In this document: positions 49,222-57,771 of the stretch, one piece after another
How positions within the stretch are numbered: position 1 is the stretch's first letter
How the letters are laid out: each line of letters opens with the position of its first letter
Source of the DNA: JARKPK01 sp964631235
Lineage (GTDB): Bacteria; Planctomycetota; Planctomycetia; Pirellulales; Thermoguttaceae
Direction: 5' to 3'
Length of the DNA: 64,000 bases
NCBI GenBank assembly: GCA_964631235.1
Contig: CAZVZX010000025.1
Location: forward strand, 1 to 64,000
Made by a program: the position numbers and the translations under genes
Notes under the pieces: generated by a model
What the model saw: only the letters and a program-made list of their open reading frames with translations
Told to the model about the DNA's origin: nothing
The model's database searches: none

Positions 49222-50064
49222 ATGATCGACTCGACCAACGGCCGCCGGCCGCGCATCGCCCGCCGCATTCTTCCCTGTGTTGTCATTGCTTCAATGGTTG
49301 TTGCCGCATCGCTGCGGGCCGATCCGCCCGAGGGCAAGTGGACCCTCGTTTTCCAAGACGAGTTCAACGCCTCGGGCGACGAGCTGGACAAGCATTGGCA
49401 TTTTCAGAACGGGCCGAGCGGGCACATCCTGTGCAGCCGGTGGCGCGAGAACGTCGTGGTTGAGAACGGGCGGTTACGCATTCTCAATCGCAAGGAAAAC
49501 CGCGGAGGCCAGGAGTGGACCTCCGGCTCGATGTGGACCAAGCGGCAGTTCAAGTACGGCTATTTCGAAGCCCGATACCGGTTCGCCCCAACAACGGGAC
49601 TGAATAACTCGTTTTGGATCATGACCGTTGCCCCGGGCAATCAGAAAACGTTAGGCACCAGTCCGGCCGCAGGGCAGACGCCGGCGGCAAGCAAGCCGGC
49701 CGAGCAGCCGGGCCGGTTCGAGATCGACATTTGCGAAGGCCATTGGCCCGACAAAATCAACATGAACATCCACAATTGGTCGGGCAAGCATTGGGCCAAA
49801 GCAAAGCTCTATCGCGCCGAAGGCAAAGACCTGAGCCGAGATTTTCACGTTTACGGACTTCTATGGAGCGCCGATGAGCTGGTGTGGTTCTTCGAAGGCC
49901 GCGAAATCCGCCGCGAGCCGAACACCATCTGCCACGGCGAAGCGCCGGTTTGGTTCAGCTCGGCCGTGATGAAATGGGCGGGCGAGGTTACCGACAAGAT
50001 CGACGGGACAGCGATGGAAGTCGATTACGTTCGGGTGTACCAACGCGACGAGCCGAAGAAGTGA
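49222..50064 (+). CDS. Secreted glycoside hydrolase family 16
   Basis: A 280-aa exported beta-glucanase/agarase/carrageenase-type enzyme. The signal peptide covers about residues 1-33 (LPCVVIASMVVAASLRA). The jelly roll has the catalytic signature EIDICE (E167, D169, E172), with E167 the nucleophile and E172 the acid/base. FQDEFNAS and FWIMTVAP support GH16; final YVRVYQR is the last strand. A stretch rich in Ala/Gln (AAGQTPAASKPAEQPG) sits before the active-site strand. Substrate cannot be told. GGAG precedes the ATG by 10 nt. A 12-nt word TGCAATCGGAGC is repeated just upstream. Confidence 0.88.
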   Translation: MIDSTNGRRPRIARRILPCVVIASMVVAASLRADPPEGKWTLVFQDEFNASGDELDKHWHFQNGPSGHILCSRWRENVVVENGRLRILNRKENRGGQEWTSGSMWTKRQFKYGYFEARYRFAPTTGLNNSFWIMTVAPGNQKTLGTSPAAGQTPAASKPAEQPGRFEIDICEGHWPDKINMNIHNWSGKHWAKAKLYRAEGKDLSRDFHVYGLLWSADELVWFFEGREIRREPNTICHGEAPVWFSSAVMKWAGEVTDKIDGTAMEVDYVRVYQRDEPKK

Positions 50065-50130
50065 ACGGCGGAGAAGGCGTTTCCGCAAGAGAACCCGCAA
50101 AACAACGCGACGGTTCGACGCGTACCCCTA

Positions 50131-51024
50131 TTACTCGATGGGGCACGGTTGATAGGGAATCGTCGCGCGGAATTGTGCCCCGCCCAGTGCCGAGCGGCCC
50201 ACGTCGATTCGGCCCCCATGCAGCCCAATCAATCGCCAAGCTTTGCACAACCCCATGCCCAACCCGCGACCGGCCTGCCGCCCCGAATAAAACGGATTGA
50301 AGACGTGCGATCGCGCCTCGGCGGGGATGCCCGGCCCGTCGTCGTCGATTTGAACGACCAAGCGATCAGCTTCGGGCATCGCCGATAGCTCGACGCGCCC
50401 GCCGGCCTCGACCGCTTCAATCGCGTTTCGCAGCAGGGCGCGGAAGGCGACGGTCATTTGATCGGGGTCGGCCTGGGCTGCCACGGGCCGGCTGGGAAGC
50501 CGGCCGACCAGAAGCACCGACCGCCTGCCGGCAGCCGATCTACGGTCGCCAGCCGCGCGATCTCCTTCAGTCGCCTGCCGGTCGGCGGCCGGTTCGGACG
50601 GCACGGTCGCTCCGTCTTCCGACGCTGGGCGATCTTCGCCCGGCGGTCGCGGGTCGGAAGCGAGTTCCAGCACCACCCCCCGCTCAGGCAGTTCCGCGGC
50701 GGCCTCGCGCAATATCCGTTGCAGCAGCGATCCCCATTCGATCTGCTCGAACTGGGGCGCCGGCGGCCGGGCGAAGAGCATCGCATCGGCGATCATTTCG
50801 TGAACGCGCCGTGCCTGTGCCCAAATCAGCGCCAACGATGCCCGACGGTCGGGATCCGTTTCGTCGCCCAGAAGCAACTGCGCCCGGCCGGCAATCACCG
50901 CCAAGGGGTTATTCATCTCGTGGCCCGCCCCGGCGGCAAAATCGGCCAAGGCATCGAGCTTCAGTTGTTCCAGCCGCTGCTCGAAACGGGCACCGTCGGG
51001 TTCGCCGGGCGCCGAATCTGTCAC
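50131..51024 (-). CDS. Soluble histidine kinase
   Basis: A 297-aa kinase without membrane segments or a sensor domain. The H-box is GHEMNNPLAVI (H35). The HATPase domain has LLRNAIEAVEAGG (N-box), DDDGPGIP (G1), FNPFYSGRQAG (F) and GLGMGLCKAWRLIGLHGG (G2). An unusual low-complexity insert (DPRPPGEDRPASEDG to RRSAAGRRS) splits the domain. The GTG start at 51024 sits 8 nt after AAGGAG; the GTG at 51030 is too near it. It probably partners the HTH-receiver regulator encoded just upstream on the same strand. Confidence 0.84.
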   Translation of the reverse strand: MTDSAPGEPDGARFEQRLEQLKLDALADFAAGAGHEMNNPLAVIAGRAQLLLGDETDPDRRASLALIWAQARRVHEMIADAMLFARPPAPQFEQIEWGSLLQRILREAAAELPERGVVLELASDPRPPGEDRPASEDGATVPSEPAADRQATEGDRAAGDRRSAAGRRSVLLVGRLPSRPVAAQADPDQMTVAFRALLRNAIEAVEAGGRVELSAMPEADRLVVQIDDDGPGIPAEARSHVFNPFYSGRQAGRGLGMGLCKAWRLIGLHGGRIDVGRSALGGAQFRATIPYQPCPIE

Positions 51025-51286
51025 CAGCACGACTCCTTGCCCAACGGAAGAGGCCGGCGCGATGAGCGCTGGGCCGAACCTCGTTTCCCATTTCGGCTTG
51101 CTTCAGGGTAAACAAACGACTCGGTGATCGGCCTTCGATCCCCGGCGAGCACCGGCCGAGCGCGTTTCCGTCTTCCCCGCGCATTCGCCTGGAAAACGAA
51201 GCAACGCCCCAGCTCGCCGCGATCATCGATTGGACGGGAACGCGAGGCCGATGCCAAGTCGAATGGTCCGGTCGCGTCGGCCGCGA

Positions 51287-51871
51287 TTAGAACCGCGAAG
51301 CGGGCACTTCCATGTCGAGATGGGCGCACATCCGCTCGACCAACCGCTCGACCTCGAACGGCTTGTGCATGAAGTCGTTGGCCCCGGCGTCGCGCAACTC
51401 CTTCACCTTGTCTTCTTCCACCATGCCCGAGATGCAGATGATCCGGACATCGTCAAGCGCCTTGTCGCTGCGAACCCGCTGGCAGACTTCCTTGCCGTTG
51501 ATGTCGGGCAGCATCACGTCGAGCACGATCAGGTCGGGATGATAGTCTTTGACCATCATGCCGGCGTCGAACCCGTTGTTGACCGATTTGACCTCGAATC
51601 GCCCGTCGCGTTCGAGGACATCGGTGATCAGTTCGACCAACTCTTGATCGTCATCGACAATCAACACCTTTCGCTTGCCGCTTTCCAGGGCATCGGTGGG
51701 GATGCCGTTGTCTCGCATGAACAGGTAGAGCTGATCGCGGGGAATGCGGCGGAACCGGCTTCCCGGAACCCGAAACCCTTTGAGCTGTCCCGAATCGAAA
51801 CAACGAATAATGGTCTGTTGGCTCACCTTGCAGATTTTGGCCGCCTCGCCGGTTGTGAACACAGTTTTCAT
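51287..51871 (-). CDS. Excisionase-type HTH and receiver-domain regulator
   Basis: A 194-aa protein with an N-terminal excisionase/MerR-like winged HTH (TTGEAAKICKVSQQTIIRCFDSGQLKGFRVPGSRFRRI, split here only for reference) at residues 5-45, followed by a receiver domain at 68-190. The receiver has DDD (73-75), phosphoacceptor D118 (LIVLDVMLP) and HKPFE (about 173). Having the DNA-binding domain N-terminal to REC is the reverse of the usual order. GAAGGG about 12 nt upstream supports the ATG at 51871. A strong promoter lies 228 nt upstream. The soluble kinase gene downstream is the likely partner. Confidence 0.88.
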   Translation of the reverse strand: MKTVFTTGEAAKICKVSQQTIIRCFDSGQLKGFRVPGSRFRRIPRDQLYLFMRDNGIPTDALESGKRKVLIVDDDQELVELITDVLERDGRFEVKSVNNGFDAGMMVKDYHPDLIVLDVMLPDINGKEVCQRVRSDKALDDVRIICISGMVEEDKVKELRDAGANDFMHKPFEVERLVERMCAHLDMEVPASRF

Positions 51872-52172
51872 CTTGCTGCACCATCCCTTCGACCGGTCGC
51901 ACTCCACTCGGCACGACCGGCGTCAGCGAAACCCAAACCCCCAGTGTCGGCCCTTGGGCGTTCGAGCTTCTAGTCCTCCGTGGTAAACTGGCCTAAAACC
52001 GCCCTAAATTCGCGAGGGACGCAAACCCCTCATTTCCCTAAGCTAGATACAACCAGCAGGCTCCTCCGGCTCTTCCGACTTTACCGAAGTTGCCATGTGT
52101 CGCCAATTATAGCTATCTTCCGAAGCCAGTCAAGACGAGTTTTTTTGGCGCAACCACAGATTTCACAAATAC
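51872..52172. other. Long leader and promoter region of the HTH-receiver gene
   Basis: Contains the best promoter in the window (52106-52133) and about 228 nt of leader before the regulator. Runs of A and T are unusually dense here. No small gene is visible. Confidence 0.6.
52106..52133 (-). promoter_or_regulatory. Strong consensus sigma-70-like promoter
   Basis: On the minus strand: TTGACT, a 16-nt spacer, then perfect TATAAT. It would start transcription near 52099 toward the HTH-receiver and kinase genes. Confidence 0.7.
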
Positions 52173-53981
52173 TTAGCGACACAGGCGCATTGCCAACAGC
52201 GCAATATCGGTCGGCGTAATTCCGCTAATCCGCGAAGCCTGGGCCAAGTCGATCGGCCGGACCTGCGACAGTCGTTCGCGCGCCTCGGCCCTCAAGTGGC
52301 TGACAGTCGAATAGTCGAAGTCCGCCGGGATCTTCTGTGCCGCCAGCCGCTGCAACCGCGCAATCTCGCCATCTTGTCGGGCCAAGTAGCCCGCATATTT
52401 CGCATCGCACACCAACTGCTCGGCGACCTCGGGCGGGATGGCGGCCAGCGCGGGACACACGGCCACGGCGTCGGCCCAAGTGGCCTCGGGCCGACGAAGC
52501 ACTTTGGCCAGCGTCGCCTCGCCGCAGCGAGTGCTTTCCAGCAGGCGCGCCGTCTGTTCGATCAACTCCGCCTTGGTGGAAAACCGTTGCCAGCGCGTGT
52601 CGTCCACGAGCCCAACCGAACGGCCCAGCGGCGTCAAACGTCGGTCGGCATTATCGTGCCGCAGCGAAAGCCGGTACTCCGCCCGGCTGGTGAACATGCG
52701 GTACGGCTCGGCCACCGAGCGCGTCACCAAGTCGTCGATCATCACGCCCAGGTAGGCCTGGTTTCGGGCGGGCAACAACGGCTCGCGCCCGGCCGGAATC
52801 AGCGCGGCATTGGCCCCGGCAATCAAGCCCTGTCCGGCGGCCTCTTCGTAGCCCGTCGTTCCGTTCACCTGCCCGGCCAAGAAGAGGCCGGCGACCGCCT
52901 TCGTTTCCAACCACGGATAGAGCTGCTGCGGGGGAAGGTAATCGTACTCGATGGCGTACCCGTAGCGGACGATCTCCGCCCGTTCCAGCCCGGGAATCAA
53001 TCGGATCATCTGATCTTGGATGTCGCGCGGCAGGCTGGTGGATAGCCCGTTGACGTAAACCTCGCAGGTTTCCCGGCCTTCCGGCTCGAGGAAGATCTGG
53101 TGTCGCGGCCGGTCGGCGAAACGAAACACCTTTGTTTCGATCGACGGACAATACCGCGGCCCCACCGACTGGATTTGCCCCGAGAACATTGGGGCGCGAT
53201 CGGCATTCGCCCGAATCAGCTCATGAACCTCGGGCGTCGTGTAGGTGATCCAGCAGGGAATCTGCTCGCGGTCGATCGACGGCGTGAGAAACGAGAATGG
53301 CTGCGGCTGCCGATCGCCGTCTTGACGTTCGGTGCGGCTGTAGTCGATTGTTCGCCCGTTGAGCCGAGCAGGAGTTCCCGTTTTGAACCGTTGCAGAGTC
53401 AATCCGCATTCGGCCAGCGAGCGGCTCAATCCCTCGACAGCTTCCTCGCCCATTCGGCCGCCCGGCTGCTGCACCGGCCCGACATGGAGCAGCCCCCGCA
53501 TAAACGTGCCCGCACAAATCACCACGGCCGCCGCCCGGTACTCGGCATCGCCGCGCACGGCGACACCCACCGCCCGCAACCGCCCCGCCGCGCGCTCGGT
53601 CAGAATCCGCTCGACCGTCTCTTGCCGCAGCGCGAGGTTGGGCTGCTGCTCGCAACGATGCTTCACCCATTGGCGGTAGGCGGCTTTGTCGGCCTGCGCC
53701 CTCGGGCCGTGCATCGCCGGCCCCTTGCTCCGGTTGAGCATGCGGAATTGGATCGCCGTGGCGTCGATCGCCTCGCCCATGATTCCGCCCAGGGCGTCGA
53801 TTTCGCGGACGATCTGCCCTTTGGCCACGCCGCCGATGGCCGGGTTGCAGCTCATTTGCCCGATGGTGTCTAAATTGCTCGTCAGCAGCGCGGTTCGCGC
53901 GCCGATGCGTGCGGCAGCCAGCGCCGCCTCGATGCCGGCATGTCCCCCGCCAACGACGATCACATCGAATTCATACTTCAT
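52173..53981 (-). CDS. mnmG: tRNA uridine-5-carboxymethylaminomethyl(34) synthesis enzyme MnmG
   Basis: A 602-aa FAD protein that with MnmE modifies U34 of tRNAs reading two-codon boxes. The FAD-binding motif is DVIVVGGGHAGIEAA. Signatures include SCNPAIGGVAKGQIVREIDALGG, GPAMHGPRAQADK, the second GTFMRG region, LKTGTPAR-like FKTGTPARL, and NGTTGYEEAAGQG. The C-terminal helical domain ends GISGITPTDIALLA-like (SRISGITPTDIALLAMRLC). The length is typical. mnmE is not in the window. No clear ribosome site precedes the ATG. Confidence 0.96.
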   Translation of the reverse strand: MKYEFDVIVVGGGHAGIEAALAAARIGARTALLTSNLDTIGQMSCNPAIGGVAKGQIVREIDALGGIMGEAIDATAIQFRMLNRSKGPAMHGPRAQADKAAYRQWVKHRCEQQPNLALRQETVERILTERAAGRLRAVGVAVRGDAEYRAAAVVICAGTFMRGLLHVGPVQQPGGRMGEEAVEGLSRSLAECGLTLQRFKTGTPARLNGRTIDYSRTERQDGDRQPQPFSFLTPSIDREQIPCWITYTTPEVHELIRANADRAPMFSGQIQSVGPRYCPSIETKVFRFADRPRHQIFLEPEGRETCEVYVNGLSTSLPRDIQDQMIRLIPGLERAEIVRYGYAIEYDYLPPQQLYPWLETKAVAGLFLAGQVNGTTGYEEAAGQGLIAGANAALIPAGREPLLPARNQAYLGVMIDDLVTRSVAEPYRMFTSRAEYRLSLRHDNADRRLTPLGRSVGLVDDTRWQRFSTKAELIEQTARLLESTRCGEATLAKVLRRPEATWADAVAVCPALAAIPPEVAEQLVCDAKYAGYLARQDGEIARLQRLAAQKIPADFDYSTVSHLRAEARERLSQVRPIDLAQASRISGITPTDIALLAMRLCR

Positions 53982-54415
53982 CGCAATTCAAATCTGATTG
54001 CCCGCCACACGAAACGCTCGCTACTCAAGTTGCTCGCTCGTTTGATCGCCCGCCGAGCGGCGGTCATCCAAATCATTGGCCGTCCAATGGTTCGCCACCC
54101 AGCCGTTCGCCAACGCGCCGGTGTTCGCCCGGGCCGGTGATCGCCCGGGCCGGACGCTCAGCCGCGGCCGACAGTGGCAATCGTTGCGGCCGCAGCACAT
54201 AATGAGCAGCACATAATGACCGGTCGGATCGGACAAGCAGGCGGCTTGTCCTCTCAAAGGCACGGCCGTTCGCCAAGTTGAGACGCCGGGATCATCCGAA
54301 GAACCTTTCGGGTCCGCGCGTGCTCACCAGGAGAACCCGCCGTGCGACAACCGTGATCCCTTGGGCCATCGGCGGCCGAAGTCCAATCGCGGTCAACCGA
54401 ACACCGAGGTGAATG
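53982..54415. other. Divergent intergenic between mnmG and the SH3-like lipoprotein
   Basis: No gene. It holds the direct repeat and hairpin described at 54194-54251. Confidence 0.5.
54194..54251. repeat. Direct repeat plus perfect hairpin
   Basis: AGCACATAATGA appears twice (54194-54205, 54208-54219). It is followed by GGACAAGC-AGGCG-GCTTGTCC (54231-54251), a perfect 8-bp stem with 5-nt loop. The layout suggests an operator or a transcript-end structure. Confidence 0.6.
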
Positions 54416-54877
54416 ATGCGTATTCTACCTCAATTTCTCCGCGGCGATGAGCCACAACATCGGCATCGTGCGGCAACGATCGGGTTTCTGCCCGGTGCCG
54501 TCTTGCGGTGTTCGATCGCTGCGGCTGGATCGGTCGCGTTGCTGCTGCTCGGCTGTCGCGCCGAGGTAATGGAGGTGCCCGATCGGGTCGTCGAGCATAG
54601 CCACATTTCGGTTGCTGCCTGTTTCGCCTGCCGCGATCGCGAGACCTTGACTGAGGCCCTCGAACTGCGTCAATCCGATCGTGAGGCGTTCGCCCGGCTG
54701 CGGACCTCGGGCAAAATTGTGCCGGTCGGCCGCGGCGAACGGGTGAAGCTGTTGGCCACGGCCGAGAACGGCAAATATGCCAAAATCCGACTGAAGAAAG
54801 ACCCCAACGATTTTTGGACGTTGACGGAGTGGCTCAAACCCTACGATCCCGACAAAGATGGCCCAAAACCCCGCTGA
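54416..54877 (+). CDS. Small SH3-like lipoprotein
   Basis: A 153-aa exported protein. The signal (AAGSVALLLLGC) ends in a lipobox-like LLLGC. After a short Cys pair (CFACRD), the C-terminal 60 aa form a likely SH3-like beta barrel (IVPVGRGERVKLLATAENGKYAKIRL, then FWTLTEWLKPYD). SH3-like domains of this kind often bind peptidoglycan or metal, but nothing here fixes the ligand. GAGG lies 6 nt before this ATG and 3 nt before one at 54413. The gene lies 266 nt ahead of the M23-PKD-esterase gene. Confidence 0.72.
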   Translation: MRILPQFLRGDEPQHRHRAATIGFLPGAVLRCSIAAAGSVALLLLGCRAEVMEVPDRVVEHSHISVAACFACRDRETLTEALELRQSDREAFARLRTSGKIVPVGRGERVKLLATAENGKYAKIRLKKDPNDFWTLTEWLKPYDPDKDGPKPR

Positions 54878-55143
54878 ACCATCGCCGCTGCGCAACCCCT
54901 GAATGAAACTGCCCGTGGCAAAGGACCGTCTGAGCAGCGATAGCGCGCGATGGGCGTTTTGCGGCGACGGCGGCCGCCCGCCGAATCGCGCGGATCTATT
55001 CCTGCCTTTCGCAGCGAGAAATGAGTTCTATTTTGCGGGCAAATTTGGGTGCTTTCTTGCAGAGGAATATGGGTAACATATCAGGGATTCATCTCAGCGA
55101 ACGAGGACTCTCGACCACGACGTGCCCCCGGAGGATTCGTGCC

Positions 55144-57636
55144 ATGGTCAAGCGATTTGGTTCGGCTACGTTGTTGTTTGTGTGCGTTGTGCTTGGAGGA
55201 GGTGCGGCCCGGAGTCTGAGCGCCGAATCCGCCCCGCAACTCACCCCGCCGCGCGTGGTGATCGATCTCGATGTCGGCGCGGAAGCACAAGTGGAACTGA
55301 CCGACGGCAGCAAGGCCATCGTGAGACTGCTGGCTGTCGAGGAAACGCGCGACCCGATCCGAGGGGCAGTCCGCGAAGCGCGGGCACAGGTGGAGATCAA
55401 CGGCCAAAAGGCTTGGCTCGTCTCGGCCAACTACCGGCTGCCGCAGTTGGTCGGCGGAGTGCAGGTGGATTGCCCCGTCACGCATGCGCTGAACAAAGAC
55501 GCCAACCGCGACGCCTGGGCGTTGGAAAAGGCGGCCCGATTGCGCCTTTGGCCGGCCAAGTCGCCGTGGATCAACCCGGGCACCTTCACCTATCCGGTGC
55601 GACAACGGTGGTTCGCCAGCAGTTCGCAAATGGCGAACGAACCGACGTTTGTCGATTCGGCCGAACGGCTCTCGCCCGGCAAGATCTATTATCACTGGGG
55701 GCTCGACTTCGGCGGGTCGGAGGGGCAAGACGAAGTGGTTGCGGCCACCGACGGGCTGGTTGTTTCGGCCGGCACCGCGCGGCTCGACGGCCACGAGAAC
55801 ACGCCTGTCTCCCCTCGCTACGATGTGGTGTACGTGCTCGACGCTCGCGGCTGGTACTACCGCTACAGCCACCTGCACACGATCGATCCGGCGATCAAGC
55901 CCGGGGCGACGGTCCGCCAGGGGCAACGCATCGGGCTGCTGGGCAAAGAGGGCGGCAGCGGCGGATGGTCGCACCTGCATTTCGACATCTACACGCGCCA
56001 GCCCTCGGGCCGCTGGGGATGTGAAGAGGCCTACGCCTACGTGTGGGAGGCTTATCATCGCGAGTTTTCGCCGAAGATCGTGGCCGTCGCCCGGCCGCAC
56101 CAACTGGTGCTTTCCGGCGACGAAGTCGAACTTGACGGCTCTCGTTCGTTCGCGGCCGAGCCGATCGTCTCGTACCAGTGGCTCTTCAGCGATGGCGGCA
56201 AGGCCGAAGGCCCCAAAATTCGCCGTCGCTACGAGCGCGCGGGCTACTACAGCGAAGTCCTTCGAGTTACCGACGGGCAGGGCCGCACCAGCCACGATGT
56301 CGTCGTCATCATCGTCATCGACCGCGAGCACCGCGACCGCTTGCCGCCGTCGGTTCACGTCGTCTTCCATCCGAGTCTCGAGAATCGGGCCGGGCAAGAG
56401 ATTTCGTTCAAGGCGCGAACCTTCGGCACGCAGGAAGGCGAAGAGCGATGGGATTTCGGCGACGGCTCGCCGCCGCAAACCACCAAGTCCGACGGCAACA
56501 AGAAGCCGCTCGCGCCCGATGGCTACGTCGAATTGAAGCACACCTACCAAGCGCCGGGCGTGTACATCGTAACCGTCGAGCGGACGAATGAGCATGGCGT
56601 ACGTTCGGTCGGCCGCGTGTGGCTCGAAGTGAAGCCGGCGAACCCCGCGGGCAGCGGAGCAACCGCAGCGCCAACTTCGGGAAGAGCGCCCACCTCGGAA
56701 GCAGCGTTGATCGGCGGAGAGGCGTTGGTTGGTGCGCCCGCCGGATCTTCGGTCGTGGAAGGCCCGACGGGGCGTTCGGCACATTCCGCCATTTCGCTCG
56801 CCGAATCGCCCGAAGGGCCGCCGGTCGTCCGGCTTTGGCCCGGCAAGGCCCCGGGCGAAAAGGGCGACATCGGGCCGGAGAAGATCGAGCCGCCCAAACA
56901 GGAGCCGAAGCCGATCGTCCGCATCACCAACGTAACCGAACCGACGATCACCGTGTTCAAACCGCCGGCGGACAAAGATACCGGCGCGGCCGTGCTTATC
57001 TGCCCCGGCGGCGGCTACAGCATCTTGGCGTTCAACCACGAGGGCGAAGATGTCGCCCGATGGCTCAATTCTCTCGGCGTTACCGGCGTGTTGCTCAAAT
57101 ACCGTGTGCCGCGGCGCGCGGGCTTGCCCAAGCACCTTGCCCCGTTGCAAGACGCACAACGGGCGATGAGCTTGGTCCGCGCGCGGGCCGAACAGTGGAA
57201 GATCGACCCGAAACGAATCGGCATCTTGGGCTTCTCGGCCGGCGGGCATTTGGCGGCCGCCACCTCGTGCAATTTCGATCAGCGACAATACGAGCCGATC
57301 GACGAGATCGACCGCCAAAGCTGTCGGCCCGACTTCGCCGTGCTGGTTTATCCGGCCTACCTCGTGGAAAAGGAGTCGCTTGCCCCGGAGATCCGCGTCT
57401 CGAAGGAAAACCCGCCGACGCTGTTCATTCACGCCGCCGATGATCGGATCAGTCCCGAGAACAGCATCGCCATGTTCCGCGCGCTGAGGCAGCAGGGCGT
57501 GCCTGCCGAGCTGCACGTTTACGGATCGGGCGGACACGGGTTCGGGATGCACGAGAACGGACAACCGGTCAACCGCTGGCCCGACCGTGCCGCGGACTGG
57601 ATGAAACAACAAGGCTGGCTGAACAAGCTCGAATAA
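55144..57636 (+). CDS. Secreted M23-PKD-esterase fusion protein
   Basis: An 830-aa exported multidomain protein. After a signal peptide (LLFVCVVLGGGAARSLSAE) there is a LytM/M23 domain with a complete zinc set: H184xxxD188 (YHWGLDFGG) and H277xH279 (WSHLHFD). Two PKD-like domains follow (about 318-400, 405-505; VSYQWLFSDGG; GEERWDFGDGSPP). A Pro/Ala/Ser linker (about 505-590) leads to a C-terminal BD-FAE-type alpha/beta hydrolase with S698 (GFSAGGH), D766/767 (DDRISPE) and H798 (GGHGFGM). This half resembles acetylxylan or feruloyl esterases. GGAGG lies 10 nt before the ATG. The GH10 gene follows 135 nt downstream. Confidence 0.87.
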   Translation: MVKRFGSATLLFVCVVLGGGAARSLSAESAPQLTPPRVVIDLDVGAEAQVELTDGSKAIVRLLAVEETRDPIRGAVREARAQVEINGQKAWLVSANYRLPQLVGGVQVDCPVTHALNKDANRDAWALEKAARLRLWPAKSPWINPGTFTYPVRQRWFASSSQMANEPTFVDSAERLSPGKIYYHWGLDFGGSEGQDEVVAATDGLVVSAGTARLDGHENTPVSPRYDVVYVLDARGWYYRYSHLHTIDPAIKPGATVRQGQRIGLLGKEGGSGGWSHLHFDIYTRQPSGRWGCEEAYAYVWEAYHREFSPKIVAVARPHQLVLSGDEVELDGSRSFAAEPIVSYQWLFSDGGKAEGPKIRRRYERAGYYSEVLRVTDGQGRTSHDVVVIIVIDREHRDRLPPSVHVVFHPSLENRAGQEISFKARTFGTQEGEERWDFGDGSPPQTTKSDGNKKPLAPDGYVELKHTYQAPGVYIVTVERTNEHGVRSVGRVWLEVKPANPAGSGATAAPTSGRAPTSEAALIGGEALVGAPAGSSVVEGPTGRSAHSAISLAESPEGPPVVRLWPGKAPGEKGDIGPEKIEPPKQEPKPIVRITNVTEPTITVFKPPADKDTGAAVLICPGGGYSILAFNHEGEDVARWLNSLGVTGVLLKYRVPRRAGLPKHLAPLQDAQRAMSLVRARAEQWKIDPKRIGILGFSAGGHLAAATSCNFDQRQYEPIDEIDRQSCRPDFAVLVYPAYLVEKESLAPEIRVSKENPPTLFIHAADDRISPENSIAMFRALRQQGVPAELHVYGSGGHGFGMHENGQPVNRWPDRAADWMKQQGWLNKLE

Positions 57637-57771
57637 GGCACCCCGGGGGCGATGCCGCCGGGTCGGCAGAGGCTCGCGGGTTGGCATTGGTTCTCGGGAG
57701 ATCGATGGGCACTGCCTCCGCGTCGTCGAGGTCTTTTCCCTGGTTCTAAGCACCCGGTTGGGAGGATGGTG

